A DNA stretch of 64,000 bases from Cercozoa sp. M6MM. Lineage: Eukaryota > Endomyxa: Ascetosporea. The position numbers were made by a program, and so were the translations under genes. Each line of letters begins with the position of its first letter. Position 1 is the first letter of the stretch. The DNA is taken from assembly GCA_040357565.1 (NCBI GenBank), contig JBDODJ010000036.1. The stretch is one strand, 5' to 3'. The notes below the pieces were generated by a model that worked only from the letters and a program-made list of their open reading frames with translations, was not told the origin of the DNA and made no database searches. Below are positions 1-11,273 of the stretch, piece after piece.

Positions 1-501
1 GATAGAACTGAGGTTGTGTACAGAAACTCGGGAGTGTAGGTGCGAAAGAAGGGTCGATCAATGTCATGCGGAGGCAAAGCGCCGTCGAAGGTGTCATCGT
101 AGTGTCTCGTCGGTACAGTGACTTCAGTGTAGGTACCTCGGTTGACGTAGAGCAGTCTGCCCGTGGAGTGATCGATGCGAGTAACCCATCCGAGTGGCAG
201 ACGCGGTCCTCGCGGCAGAAAGCCGCCTTGCAGCAAGTGCTGACAGTTGGGCATCTTCATGCGACGGCGCGTGCCTTCTTTGGGGTCAGCAAAGGAAGCA
301 TCGTTAATTTCGGGCCACGAGTCACTTGGCTCCACCGACACAAAGGAGAACTCTCGGTTGCCCAACTCAGGAACCCTGCGCTTGGGAAAGGTAAACTGGG
401 TGTAAAAAGAAACAGCCAAGGGAGTAAATTAACCTTGCATAAGCAATGCCGACCTCGGCTCTGGTCAGTCGCCAGGCGTATCGATTCACTTCTTTCGCCA
501 T
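1..501 (-). CDS. partial gene, protein with a degenerate WW-like motif
   Basis: Reading the minus strand, a short first exon starts MAKEVNRYAWRL and, after an intron of about 60 bases whose likely acceptor precedes GGTTCCTGAG (around 390), runs open to the left edge of the window, so the 3' end is missing. About 90 residues in lies LPLGW-VTRIDHSTGRLLYVNR-GTYTEVTVP, which has the spacing of a WW domain: LPxGW, a central aromatic YVN, and a final TxxP. The second signature Trp is replaced by Val, so peptide binding is doubtful. The part before it is rich in charged residues. A TATA-like element lies 185-195 bases upstream. The function is unknown; the WW resemblance rests on one short stretch and could be chance. 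Confidence 0.45.
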
Positions 502-685
502 GTGTTGCTGCTCTGCTCAGTCGACTCTCAAATTCAACTTGCCAGTGCACGAACAGGGTCATACTTGTACCCTTTGCTGCGACTTGGGGAGAAGGATAAT
601 GAACGAGTTCCAAGTATGACCTGAGACGTCGCACAACTTTAACTGTTCTACTCAGAATTTAAAAATAATAAAACCCGGCGCAAGG

Positions 686-696
686 CTTTATATACC
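686..696 (-). promoter_or_regulatory. TATA-like box for the leftmost gene
   Basis: The minus strand reads GGTATATAAAG here, a good TATA box match. It lies about 190 bases upstream of the ATG at 501 and begins only 6 bases beyond the stop codon of the next minus-strand gene, showing how tightly these two genes are packed. Confidence 0.45.
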
Positions 697-701
697 AAAA
701 T

Positions 702-1357
702 TCACTGGGAATACGTTGGTTTGTCGCCCTTGGTTCGCTGTGCAAAGATAACATCCAATGCAACGTTCTCGTTTATTCTGCGTCAACCGAGACAGAGCAA
801 TTCAAAACTGACTCAAAGGAAACATAAGTGATGCACAAAACACAGTACAGTACCTTCGGGTGCTGAGGATATCGCGCCTCTGGTTGAGCAGCACGCTGTT
901 GCGTTTCGTGTGGAAGGCACTGGCCGAAGTGTCAGTCTGTCAGTCGCAGCAGTACGACGATACTGTAGTTTGAAAGTACAGTACAGTACCATTGAGTCAC
1001 ACAAAACATCGCCATCGTCGAGCATTGACAGGTGTTTCAAATCTTCATCGCGCATCTCTTTCGAAAGCAGTTCGAGAAGAGCCTACCAGTCGCAATCTAG
1101 TCCTTGCATGTGCCCAGCAGGCACGACATTGTACCATGGAACTCGCTTCTGACTCCTCGTCATGATCGAGCTGTGCAGAACACCCCAGCGGTACAAAATA
1201 CAAGCAAAATGAAGTTTCACACTCACACCATTCGAAAGACGCGGTAGGGCAGGGATAGATCGTGCTGCAAACGTGCGCTTCCATGCATGTGCGACAGGTC
1301 GAAACTGCTTTTCGCCCAACACCCACTCGCGAACAGGAGCCAGGCAAGTAACAGCAT
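702..1357 (-). CDS. small secreted protein (138 residues), function unknown
   Basis: Five exons splice cleanly: 1229-1357, 1135-1170, 990-1082, 854-936 and 702-777, total 417 bases, 138 residues plus TGA. Introns are 52-76 bases with GT-AG ends and the phases agree at every junction. The protein begins MLLLAWLLFASGCWA, a textbook signal peptide with probable cleavage after WA, so it should enter the secretory pathway. The mature part is acidic in the middle (LDHDEESEASSM, then LLELLSKEMRDEDLKHL) and basic near the end (TKRNSVLLNQRRDILSTRR). It has no membrane segment and only one further Cys. I recognise no family. It could be a small secreted or lumenal helical protein. It is divergent from the Pex11-like gene on its right. 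The gene model is firm; the function is open. Confidence 0.7.
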
Positions 1358-1689
1358 TGTTGCCCAGCACTCGCCGCGACGTCTAAGCTCCGTAGATTCG
1401 GCACTGGGAATGCCTCATTTTCAATTCTGCCTTCGGAGTTTCTGTCACCACGCTCCTGATTCTAAACTGCAAAAGAGGCCAGGAGCTGCAAGCGAGCGGC
1501 AACTGAAATGCAAATTAAAAGCAGTCGAAAGTACGAGCGAAAACGGATACTGCAAGTTTATATTATTGTCCAGTACTGTTCGGCTTTGCATTTATGAGAC
1601 ACATAGTCCACTAGAACAGCAAGAAAATATTAGTGCTTCGTGTGAGCAACCCCTATGTCGCCTTCTATGTGTCCACGGTGAGGTTGTTT

Positions 1690-2594
1690 TGAGTTGTGTG
1701 TCCGCGCGGATTGCTTTTCGAGTTCAGATGCGGTTGTCGTGTACCTCAACGCCCTCACACAGCCGAACCTGTCAAAGCTGATGTCGAAAGACCAAAGCGC
1801 AGTCGCTTGTTTCGATTGTGCCGGTTTCTGTGGCGAGTTGCGACATTGTACGCTTTGTTTTGGCTTTCTCCCCCAAGTGCGACTGGCGCTGTATTTCTGC
1901 ATTCGAGCAGGCTAAGTCTGGCGCACAAAGTGTTCCGGGTCGGAAGACATGTTTTGCTGCTCGCAACAGAAGGGTATGCTTCACCTTTCTCAGCTGTACA
2001 TTGTGTCTGATATTTCTTGGTTCTGCCAGACACGGAGGTACGCTTGGGATAGCTTTGATGCGCACAACCGCGCGGATACAGTTTCTCGCACACCGACTGT
2101 TCGGCTACAAGAAAGTACAGCGTTCGATTGTATCTTTATGTGTTTGGTTTCATTCAAGATACTTTATAATTAGAGTCGCGTGGTGGAGCACATGCTGGAC
2201 AAGAATCTCTCGCTGGCCCTGAACACACTCGAGGTCGCCAAGCGTGTTTCCCAGCAGCAAGCTCATGTGAGATTTCTTTCTTTCTTTTTGCAGGAAAATA
2301 CAGAACGAAAGCTTATGCGACGATGCACAGGTCCCGTCGACATGGCTGCAGCGTATGCAGCATGTGGTGCCGCCGAGTGCTCTCGCCGGCGCCGTCGATG
2401 CCGCGATCCTCGTGCAGCACTGGAGACAGGTCTCGGTACACATCCTTTGCTTGATTTAATTAATTGCTTTAATTGCTTTCGTTGTTGTATTGTGCTGCAA
2501 TCGAATTCTCGCGTAGCTCAAGTGGTCGCGCATCTACGCCTCGGTGCTGCGCACTCTGCGCTTTCTGCTCAACCTGCTGCAGGCTATGTTTTGA
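1690..2594 (+). CDS. Pex11-like peroxisome membrane protein (tentative)
   Basis: Several short plus-strand exons can be joined. Around 1733-1760 the frame reads DAVVVYLNALTQ, then RLFRLCRFLWRVAT (1800-1840), then LSLAHKVFRVGRHVLLLATE (1913-1970), then VEHMLDKNLSLALNTLEVAKRV (2180-2260), and the end VDAAILVQHWRQ / LKWSRIYASVLRTLRFLLNLLQ before TGA at 2592. The order of a YLN start, a basic RLFRL patch and an A-[HR]-KVFR-[VL]-G motif fits the N-terminal part of Pex11, which shapes and divides peroxisomes. The final Arg-rich amphipathic helix also fits. Two of the introns would be only about 32-37 bases, which is short even for this window, so exon edges and the true start are uncertain. A different membrane protein is possible. 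Confidence 0.38.
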
Positions 2595-2857
2595 GTTCAG
2601 CTGCAAAAGCTTGCTCAAGCTTCCCACCCAGCGAACACACGTCAAAATCTTCCACACCTCTTGCGGTTTTCGGAAGACTTAAATGGCTTCCGCGCGGACA
2701 CAGTAGAGTATGTTGTACATACGTAGTACGTAATGCTAGAGTAGATCGCACGGCACGGCATCATATAGTACGGTAGCGTGCATGCGCAGACGATCGACGG
2801 ACCAATCGCAGTGATAACGCGATGATTGCAAGATACAAGTCAGTCCTGCGCAGTGAA

Positions 2858-3045
2858 CTATGATTCTTCTTGTGCCTGGCCTGGACTGACATCGTCCTCA
2901 GACTGCTGCTGCTGCTGCTGCTGTTGCTGTTGTTCGGCGGCGTCGTTGTTGTTGTTGGCGAGACGGCGGCGCAGTGCCTCAGGCTCGGTCTTGTCGGTCG
3001 TTGGCGGTTTTCTAGGACAGAAAGGTATAGACACACATGGGTGTG

Positions 3046-3084
<39 letters not shown>

Positions 3085-5111
3085 TCAGGGTACTGTCGGT
3101 ACTCGGAGAGTTCCTCCCAGCGGTCCTGCAGGTGCTCCTCGGAGTGCTCGCCCTGCAGTGCCGACACAAAGGCCGCCACCTGGCGTGGCGAGAAACTCTG
3201 CATCAGCTCGTCCACGTGGCCGTACCTGCCGGCACGGGGAGCAAAGGGGGTACAGGGGTACAGGGGTAAATGCAGTAGAGGGACAAAAGCACTGTACCGA
3301 GTCGTGATGGCACTTTGCACTTCCTCCGCCACTACAACACATACACGTATGTTTACCCTCCCCCTTTACCCCCTCGTTGCCATACCTTCTGTCAACTGAC
3401 GCTGCAACTTCTTCTGCGTGTCCCAGCCTAGAGGAATCGGAGGTAAGCGAGGGTAAAAGGGGGGAAGAGGATATGAGGGATGGCTACAGTTGAGAGCATG
3501 TGGTCGCAGTCGCTGCACGCGATCAATCTGCGCTTGCGAAAGACCGACTTGCTTCCCCTCCGGGGGGGGGGGGGGGGGGGTAAACGGAGTAGGGGTAGGG
3601 TAACATAGCGTAAAGCATGGCACCAGCAGAATGCGAAACACTGACGTCGGCGACGTGAAGAACTCCGGCCTATCCACGGGGGGGGGGGGGGGCAAGAGGG
3701 GTAAGAGGGGGTCAGGGGGGATAAATACACTACCGTCGCTGCGAGAGCGCCCAAAGCAGCCACTTGGAGTGGTGTAGCGGCTCCAACGCCACGGCCACGC
3801 GGTTCACGTAGTAGTGCACCTGTCCATTTGGACCATAGTCCCCAAGAGGTACGGTCCATTAGTACACTTGAACAGAAACGCAATATACCGCATCCTGACG
3901 CAGTCGAGAATTCTCAACAAAGTCGCGCAAATGCTCGGCCATCTCGCCCTGCATAATACCCTCTCATTTACCCCCTCTTCACCCAACCCCTCCCTTTCGC
4001 CCCCAAGACAGACACAGGCAGACAGAGAGAACCTGATCCTGCGCGCTCTTCAAGGCTACGACACATATGCATCATTGATACAGAGGGGCAAAGGGGGCAA
4101 GGGTAAAGAGGCTATACCCTCCAGGGCCGACTGCTGCGCCTGCTTGTGTCGCTGCGCCATCTGCTCGCGCGACTGCGTCTGTTGCAGCTCGCCGCGTTTC
4201 AGTTCCCTATGGGAAGGGTAAAACGGTAATGGGTAAGAAAGAAGGAGGGGGGTAAGACTACCTCAACTGCTCAGTGAGCTTGCGTTTCTGTTCCTCGAGC
4301 GACGCGATGTAGGCCTTCTTTCTCGCACGTGCCTGCCGCGCTTGCTCAGCCTGAGGGGTAATGGGGTCAAGGGTAAACAGAGGGTAAAGGAGGTGTAAAC
4401 GAGGGGGATGCCACCTTCTTCTTGAGACGCGAGCTGCGCCGTCCAGTACCCGATGATGCGACCGAGTTGTTGGAACCGTCGCTGTCAATCGGCACTGCCG
4501 TCAGTGCCGCCGACTGACGGTGTGCCACGTGGCCACCTCCCACGTGGTCGCCTGCCGTGCCGACCGAGTCGACTGTGCCGACAGCGACACTGCCTGTCAC
4601 CGTGGGCACTGGCGTCACCTTGCGACGTTTCTGCGGGGTGGCAAGGGGGTAAGGGGAAGAGGGGATAGGTGGGGGATAAAGGGGCAAAACCATGTCAGGC
4701 TGCACAGCAGTGAAGTGGAGCGACGACAGCGCCGGAATCGTCGGCGGCACTGTTGGAGCGTGCAGCGACAATGCCTCATGTTGCTGTTGTTTTTCTTGTT
4801 GTTTTTGGTGTTGTCGTTGTTGTTGTTGCTGCTGCTGCTGCTGTTGTTGTGGTTGTTGTTGCTGTTGTTGTTGTTGCTGGGAGTACAGCGGCGCCAACTA
4901 CATTGGACGGGGATGACGAAGTACAGAAGGTAAGGGGTACAGTGCTAGTACGAGTGCGCTAGGCGACAGTGCATCATCGAAGAGCGAGGAACCTTGCGCC
5001 AGTAACGCTGCCAAGTCGCCTGCCTCAAAGGGAATAATGGATAAGCACAGGTGGATTAAAGAGCTACCACTCAGTGCACTCTCGTGCATCTGTGCCTACA
5101 ACAGAAGGCGG

Positions 5112-5173
<62 letters not shown>

Positions 5174-5629
5174 ACACGTGCAGGCATGTGTACAACATGC
5201 TGCGTGTGCGACGGCACTTGCGTCGAGTGCATCGACATGGCCGACGCAAAGTCCACCGCACTTGGCAGTGCTGCACTGCACACGCATACACCATGGGGAG
5301 ATCAGTATACAAACATAAATGGTATGGGAAAGGAGGCTACGTGCTGTCAAGACGAAACGTGTTCCGCGCGGAAGGAGGCGTTCCTTGCGGCGGTGTCGGT
5401 ATGTCTACACAGGCACAACCATAAAGAGACGCAGGGAAACAAAGGACACAGGTACCGCTCAGCAGAGGATTGCCCTCCAATAGCGACACATCGTCACTTG
5501 TGCTGTCTGCGAACATTGACCTGCGAACGAACACGAAAGTGACTGAGTACATCCTTGAGGGTCAAAAAGAGAACAATACTCCATCGGAGTCGTGAGCGAA
5601 AGCCATTGGTCCGGGCCGATGTTATTCAT
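2858..5629 (-). CDS. bZIP transcription factor with DOG1-like region (TGA-like), 537 residues
   Basis: Nineteen exons splice with matching phases into 538 codons: 5551-5629, 5456-5506, 5341-5404, 5194-5275, 5068-5095, 4952-5019, 4691-4897, 4415-4630, 4262-4350, 4118-4206, 4033-4055, 3889-3948, 3734-3819, 3624-3669, 3488-3551, 3386-3427, 3298-3331, 3094-3225 and 2858-3011. Residues 1-124 are Ser/Pro/His-rich; 128-160 is poly-Gln. A bipartite basic stretch (KRRK, then RRSSRLKKK) leads into ARARKKAYIASLEEQKRKL, which closely matches the RKKAYVQQLE block of plant TGA bZIP factors, followed by a coiled coil. Residues about 332-487 follow the order of a DOG1 domain: PTSVFRILL, GLSQAQIDRVQRL, DTQKKLQRQLTEEV, SPRQVAAFVSAL. 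The C-terminus carries 10 Gln. The invariant basic-region Asn seems to be Lys, so DNA binding may be altered. It is a nuclear regulator by inference. Confidence 0.8.
3036..3083. repeat. (GT)n microsatellite in a bZIP intron
   Basis: A run of GT dinucleotides fills most of the last intron (3012-3093) of the bZIP gene. Confidence 0.95.
5114..5172. repeat. (CA)n microsatellite in a bZIP intron
   Basis: About 29 uninterrupted CA units lie in the intron between the exons at 5068-5095 and 5194-5275. Long CA/TG-repeat ORFs here are artefacts. Confidence 0.95.
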
Positions 5630-5632
5630 CCT

Positions 5633-5635
<3 letters not shown>

Positions 5636-5667
<32 letters not shown>
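5636..5667. repeat. (GT)n microsatellite just upstream of the bZIP start
   Basis: A GT run followed by poly-T lies 7 bases upstream of the bZIP ATG at 5629, so it probably belongs to the 5' leader or an intron within it. From 5670 to 6090 I see no gene. Confidence 0.9.
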
Positions 5668-5669
<2 letters not shown>

Positions 5670-6090
5670 TTTTTGGCCTGCGTCAGGAACAACACGCTCG
5701 CTACGGCCAGCTTTAAAACTCTACGGACACACACTTGCGCACACTAAGGCTGCTCACGATGCCCGGATTGTGAAAAATAGTTGACCGTCGTTGTTGTTGA
5801 GGTTGATCGATTGATCTGTCAGCTTTTTCCCCAAAAAGCATATCGATGGTTTCTAACTAATTCAGAGTAAAGTCAGCGCTTAGTTTACGCTACTTCGAAA
5901 GGGCACTTTGTTGTTGGCTTCGAAAGAAAGCCATCCCTCCGCGCGTCACTAAAAAATTATATCCTCACTAACAAAAATGTTGTTGGAGTGTTCGGAAGCG
6001 TGTGGAACGCACCGTCACTGGTCGCCTTACGCAAATGTCCATCCTGCGTCAGGCGGCGGTATCTTGCAGCAAGGTTGTGTGCGTCGCCTG

Positions 6091-8420
6091 TCAAGTCCCA
6101 CAGTACAATTTTAAATGGGGACACAGCCAGAGACCGTGTTGCAATTGGGCGAAACAGATCGTACTGTCAATGTGTGCTCTCTTCCAAGCGCGTGTGTCAC
6201 TTTGGCAGTCCTTTGAGGTGCCGAATGGAGCCGAGAGTGGACTTTCGTGTCGCCATTGCTTCGCTTTCTCATCGATACCGCTTGGTCGGGTCTCGTGCAA
6301 TACTCGCAGCTGTTGTAGCGCTGCATCCACATCGAGGTGCGCGACAACACTCTTGCGTCCCGGAATCTCATGTGCGCTCAGCACTGTGGCACAGTATTTG
6401 CTCGCAGTCTCGTGTACCAAATAAAAGCAGGCAGCGTACAGTAAGTTTAATTTAGAGTGAAGCTTACTGGGCGCGCCTTTGACGTTGGCCAAATCAACGT
6501 GAAGAGACGCCATGGTGTGGTTCTCAGGGTAGGTTTGTGTGTCGTGCGGATTGAAACTTTTTGACTACAGTTTTCAAACATACATGCACTGTACACCCAA
6601 AACCACGCAGTTGCAGAGCGAAACCTACAGCTGCTTCGCGTTCTTTCCACTCTGAAAGCACCTTGCGCGACTCGGCGTACTCTTTGGCGAGAGCGCGTTC
6701 GCCAACGTCGCTCCCTTGGTTCCACGGCTTGTTCAGCGGATTCCGTTCGGACGATGTGTACAGATATGCGAGCTTTTCAGGTGCAGGTCGTCGCACCGAG
6801 TGCGCAGTAAATTTATCGGCGTCGATTTGGTCGCGACTCGGCATGAGGTAGCCATCGATGGCTTCGATTTGCTGCTTTTGGAACGATTTCAGACAGGGTC
6901 TCCGTCTCACTCTCGGTTGCATGAACTCTTCCTCGGGCTGAGTTCCAACTCAATTCAACAGCTAAACTGAAATTAAACGTAAAGAGTTCTTGCCAGATCA
7001 ACGGCCTTGTTTAGCAGCAGTGACGTCACGCGATCTGAGTTTAGAAGTTTCGTAGCACGTTTACGAGAGCCTTCCTTGACGATGAGTTCGTCTTCAAACG
7101 ATTCAGTCTGGCAGTGCATACCACCGACTCGAGGAATGTGCTCCGGTAAAGGCCTATCCTGCCAAGAAATGATATCGCCATGTCCTGGTCGTCTGCGCAC
7201 TCTACGAGGGGTTTCGCTCAAAGGTATTTGGTCAAACACGTCCAACGTGTCACCTCGACGCGAAACGGATTGTTTTTTGCCGGGTATCAACTTTGACGTC
7301 AGACCGTCGCCCTGCTGCCAGCTCACAACATCACCGTTACCAGTCGCGTGTTTCGGTCTTCGCAAAGATGGCTCAGGACGCAGGATGGCGTATTGGCGTG
7401 CCGTCATATCTATCTCCGAGTACTCTGACTCTGGGGGCAGCTCTGTCTCAGCTGCGAATCCAAGAGCATGAATGATGAACCATCTCGCCAAGGATGAATG
7501 ATGCGCACTTCAGATACCTTCTCCACGACGTCGGGGCTGATGCTCGACCGGGCGAAGAAAAGCGCGAGACAAGTCGCGCAGTGATATGCTATCCGGAGCA
7601 GTATCGACGCAGTACAGCAAGTGCTCCTGCTCGTCGGACAGCTTTGTGACTCCCAGAAGCGGGGGAATACGCTGGCGCAAGTAACTCGTCGACAACTCTT
7701 GTCGGAGGAAGCGGCGAAACAGTTTCAGGAGAGAAGAACGAGCCTCTTTGGACAGCATCGGCGGGAGCTCAGTAAACTCAGCTGTGTGCAGCGCCTTCAA
7801 GTGCGTACGCGGAGCAGCAGGTGCACGGTGCTCGCGAAAGATGTCGGCGCGGTTTTTGTCGGTTTGCTCCCACGACAACTGGTCGTGCACATACCTCGCA
7901 CTTTCTCTGCGCGGACATACTGTCACGTGCGAAGAGCTCAACTCGTCGAGTGGAGCGGTTGCAGCTGTTGGGGATATAAGAGCGGCGCTCGAGAGCAAGT
8001 TGCTTTGGAGCGCTTTTTGAATCTGCAACGGCTTTTCTTCGCAGGTCGGATCCGTCGTCATGAGAGCAGAAAGCAAACCTCGAAGATGTGGAGGCTCGCC
8101 CAAATCGATTTTGCGAAGGTACTCTTGCAACGCACCCGTTCTCTCGACACCCATCGCGGTAACTGCGCAAACCAAGCAGGCAGGAAGTTTCGGGTTAATT
8201 CAGAGCAAAGAGGCAGGCGATGCTCCTGATACAGTGCAAAAAACTCACGTGCATCGACCAATTTCATTCCGCCGATTCTTCCTGTGGCAAACTGCTGGAA
8301 AAGACTTAGTACTTCGTCCTTGTGCTTGGAAATCGCTGTTCTTTGGCGTTCTTGAAAATCCAACGAGATGCCAAGTGAAGTGCTGCCGGCGGTGTGACTA
8401 CTTGAGCCACTTGCCGACAT
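6091..8420 (-). CDS. unrecognised protein of about 680 residues with a degenerate EF-hand-like N-terminus
   Basis: Six exons can be joined. It starts MSASGSSSHTAGSTSL; the first intron (donor in GATGCAC|GTGAGT) restores SLFQQFATGRIGGMKLVDAL, an EF-hand-like helix-loop-helix that lacks most acidic ligands. A long second exon (about 7527-8167) ends LLYCVDTAPDSISLRDLSRAFL, again EF-hand-like. The third has two related motifs, GNGDVVSWQQ and GHGDIISWQD, about 45 residues apart, each after a basic proline-rich run. The fourth (about 6610-6940) reads PEEEFMQPRVRRRP and SEWKEREAAVGF; the last ends in a stop at 6091. Phases agree with introns of 41-90 bases. Regulatory or axonemal proteins carry such degenerate EF-hands, but I cannot assign a family. 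The final two junctions are the least certain. Confidence 0.6.
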
Positions 8421-8714
8421 GATATAGTTCTCTATGCACTAATCTCCCACGCTGCAAAAAGTTCCGATCGAGTTAACATGAGTCAAGTTTTCACGCGCAG
8501 CGTTTCGCAGCCCTCGGGCTTGCGTGACGAAAAACTGTCACAGCAGACAGGGTACCGGGACTGTAAATTGGCACTGGTATGCACTATACGTACCACAGGC
8601 TTTAGGTGCTTTAGTGCGGGAAACAGTATTGCCGGCCAGGCCCCGGAGGCAAAGAACGAGTGTCGTGTCAGACTGTGCACAGTCGAGTCCGTCGAGTAGC
8701 CGGGCAGAACTTCA

Positions 8715-8945
8715 GCCAGTTAGTTAGTTGAGTCTTCTAGGAAACCAACTATGTAGTTCCCCTGCACCAGTCTGGGGTGGGTCACAAGAGCATGGCCGTG
8801 TCTACCGCCCTCTTAGGGTAGGACCATACAACTCCCCTTTTGACGTTCCCCAGACACCGAAGTCGACTTCATGGTTGGTGCCAATTTACGCCGTGACACC
8901 AGGAGTACTTGAAGCCGAAAGTTGGAATCGAACCCAGGAAGTAGA
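8715..8945 (-). repeat. tRNA-derived SINE-like element, copy 1
   Basis: On the minus strand this reads CCTGGGTTCGATTCC (8923-8937), a perfect polymerase III B box (GGTTCGANTCC), and about 170 bases further on GGTGCAGGGGAACTACATAG, TTGGTTTCC and a CAACTAACTAACTGG tail. The same tail block, about 85 percent identical over 60 bases, recurs near 36250-36325 with a related B-box-like head. I did not find a clear A box, so a decayed or 5'-truncated SINE is likely. The rest of 8421-9106 holds no gene I can support. Confidence 0.5.
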
Positions 8946-9106
8946 TTAAATAAAACGCAACGTCAGGTGCACTTCGTGCGGTCGCGATTGCGACCGAGTT
9001 AGTTCAAGGAAGAAGGAAGGGTTCGAACGAGAGCCCAGTCGGGCTACACAACGACAACGGGGAGGTGCAGAGTGCAAATACAGACCGTACTCTGCCTCCA
9101 GTCAGT

Positions 9107-10511
9107 TTAGAAGTGCTTGCGTTTTTCGACCACAAGCTCGACGTGAGCCTGTATGAGTTGATGCGCACTGGCGGCGGAGAGTTCGCCGTTCTCTTGCGCC
9201 TTGAGAATGACGGCGACCTGGCTGACCAGTGCGCCGTCCTGTTGCGACGGGAGTCGCGTGTACCTGCAGATGCCACACAGCACATACACACACACAGAGT
9301 CAAGTTGTGACACACACACACGCGCGCGCGCGCAGTAAAGGCAGAGTGCGCGTGAAGTGAGATGGTTGGTTGTGTACCGCATGGGCGGCACAGAAGTCGT
9401 TGGCAGTGCCTCTGCCAAGAGGAGGTACTCTACAGACAGACACGGTCAATATAAAGGTATGACGGGAAGGAGAAGGAAGGAAGGAAAGACAAGAAGGGAA
9501 GGAAGGAAAGACAAGAAGGGAAGGAAGGAAGGAAAGACAAGAAGGGAAGAGACAAAGAGACAAAGAGACAAAGGAGAAAGAGAGAAAGACAGCTACCGCG
9601 CCACTGCGCGAGCACGGCTGCATGCTCGGCAACGAGTGTGCCGATGCGACGGTAAGTCATCGCGAGCTGCTGGCGGTGCAGCACCAGACCAGCAGCGTGT
9701 TGGGCAGCGCGCTTGCCCAGCGCGCGCTGCACACCGCCCGACTGCTTGTCAGCAGCTGCGGTGATGGAGTGCAAGACGGCCAGTCTGGCGGCCTTGCGGC
9801 GGCGGCGGCGGAACACGCGGGCAGAAAGTCGCGCCACGCCGCGTTTCAGGATCTTCGGGATCGCTTTGGGATTCTGTCCCACCAAACGATTACAGGTAAA
9901 ACTTAGATTGACACAAAAACAAAACAAAACAATTGTACACTCCTCTAAACAAGCAACAACACAGCACACGAGGTGTCACCAACCACGCGGGCACTAGTGT
10001 GTGTACCGTCGCTTTGTCGGTACGGTAGGTAGAGGACAAAAAGTGTTTTCTCAGAATTGGTGATCGATCGGTGCTCAAACGATCCCGGTCCAGCACGAAA
10101 CCGTGCAGCTCGACGAGTGTGCCACCATTTTGGCGTTTTACGTGTACACTGCTCTTAACGTAGTCTAGAGCAGTGCATTCGTACCGCACACACAAAATAC
10201 AAAGTGCTGGCTGTCCAAGGCGAACTAAGACGCAGTGTGGCGTGAGAAAAGCCCGAAAACAACAACCATCGGTCCGGGCCCTGTGGCACACGTTTTGAGG
10301 AATTTCTCGCTGTGGAGTGCCCCAGGAGGCACGTGCTTTGGCAGATGGCACGTGGCACAGGTTCCACGCCCAGCGACGGACCCTCGGCCTCGTTCCTTAG
10401 GATCCTGCGATTGATCACAATTTCTGATTTCTGGGTCACTCTGCAAAAACAGCGAGTCGACAAGGCAACCGATAGCAACTCGTACGTGCCTGATACGCTC
10501 CGGACTGCCAC
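9107..10511 (-). CDS. unrecognised basic helical protein
   Basis: The 3' half is firm: exons near 9596-9877, 9403-9449 and 9107-9263 join in phase and end VELVVEKRKHF before TAA at 9107. The largest exon starts NPKAIPKILKRGVARLSARVF and is rich in Arg/Ala/His helices (KQSGGVQRALGKRAAQHAAG), suggesting a nucleic-acid-binding or scaffold protein. An upstream exon near 10010-10160 reads VKRQNGGTLVELHGFVLDRDR then STDRSPILRKHFLSSTY. Further upstream, around 10200-10511, all three frames are open in pieces and I could not settle the splicing or start codon. An intron at 9450-9595 holds a purine repeat. I recognise no family. Confidence 0.5.
9469..9582. repeat. purine-rich tandem repeat in an intron
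   Basis: A degenerate GGAAGGAAAGACAAGAAG unit of about 20 bases repeats several times and then shrinks to GAGACAAA units. It is all purine plus occasional C on the plus strand, so it is pyrimidine-rich in the minus-strand transcript of the surrounding gene. Confidence 0.85.
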
Positions 10512-10605
10512 TGTGGCACAAACACTCTAATCTGCCTCGGCAGACCGTGCGCCGAGGCTTGCTGTGTGTAGCCAACACAAGACGAAATCTCCTTGCTGGC
10601 ATCAC

Positions 10606-10746
10606 TTACAGTACTGTACGTTCGTGCTACTATTACTGCTTTGTGTCTATTACAGCAATCAGAGTTGCCAACCAAAAGAAATGGCATCGTTGCATCACGG
10701 TTTGATATGGTGGCAGTCGGAACACTAGCTGGTTACAGTACTGTAC
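10606..10746. repeat. pair of 14-base repeats TTACAGTACTGTAC
   Basis: TTACAGTACTGTAC occurs at 10606-10619 and 10733-10746, 113 bases apart; its core GTACAGTAC/CAGTACTG is itself palindromic. Related strings occur near 843-853 and 978-989. The interval 10747-11273 holds no gene I can support; the C-rich ORFs there show no splice-consistent model. Confidence 0.6.
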
Positions 10747-11273
10747 AAGGGTATTAAAAAGGAGGTCATAAGGGCAGGGGTGCAGGGAGCAGAAGCTGGT
10801 ACAGAATACATGACGTCTTTTGTTCATGAGACGAACACAGAGAGCGCCGCGAGCGGGGGGTTGCTTTCCGTCTTCTACGACAGGCAGAAACAAGAACACC
10901 GGACGATACATACGATAGCTGCAGAATCGAATGGTGCCTGTAACTGAATGGCATACACATCAGGCCAGTACGTGGCCGGGCAATCGTAGCTCACCAGTTT
11001 AGGTAAAATCAGCCCAGTAGGTAAAAGCGTTAACCGAAAAAGTAGGTAAAATTGCGCAGTTCGCATGAACATCAGACAGCGCATGCCGATCGCGGAGCCA
11101 CTTATCGCCGCGCCTGCATCGGCGCAGTGTGCGCAAATCGTCGTCGTCCGACGCGCGAGCGATCGGCATCGTCTAGCGGCGGCGTGCGGTGATGCTGCTG
11201 GCGCTGCAGACGCTGGTTGACGCTGAGCAGTGCATGTACATGTCAGAGCCCTTGATGGAAGGGAGGAATCAAA

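Noticed and set aside
66..599. 177-residue plus-strand open frame at the left edge
   Set aside because: It is antisense to the spliced minus-strand gene and shows no motif or splice sites of its own.
5074..5424. Open frames of poly-Thr-His / poly-Cys-Val across CA/GT runs (also near 14650, 28000, 29000, 31450, 40600, 47350, 49950, 57800)
   Set aside because: These are translations of microsatellites that lie in introns of well-supported genes.
8915..8945. B-box sequence considered as a tRNA gene
   Set aside because: No cloverleaf with acceptor and anticodon arms can be folded around it; a SINE remnant fits better.
9950..10110. VELHGF...SPILRKHF region considered as a SANTA (KNL2/M18BP1) domain
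   Set aside because: The matching YxLVG element is only reached in a splice form that breaks phase; the in-phase join gives HTL/NPKAIPK instead.
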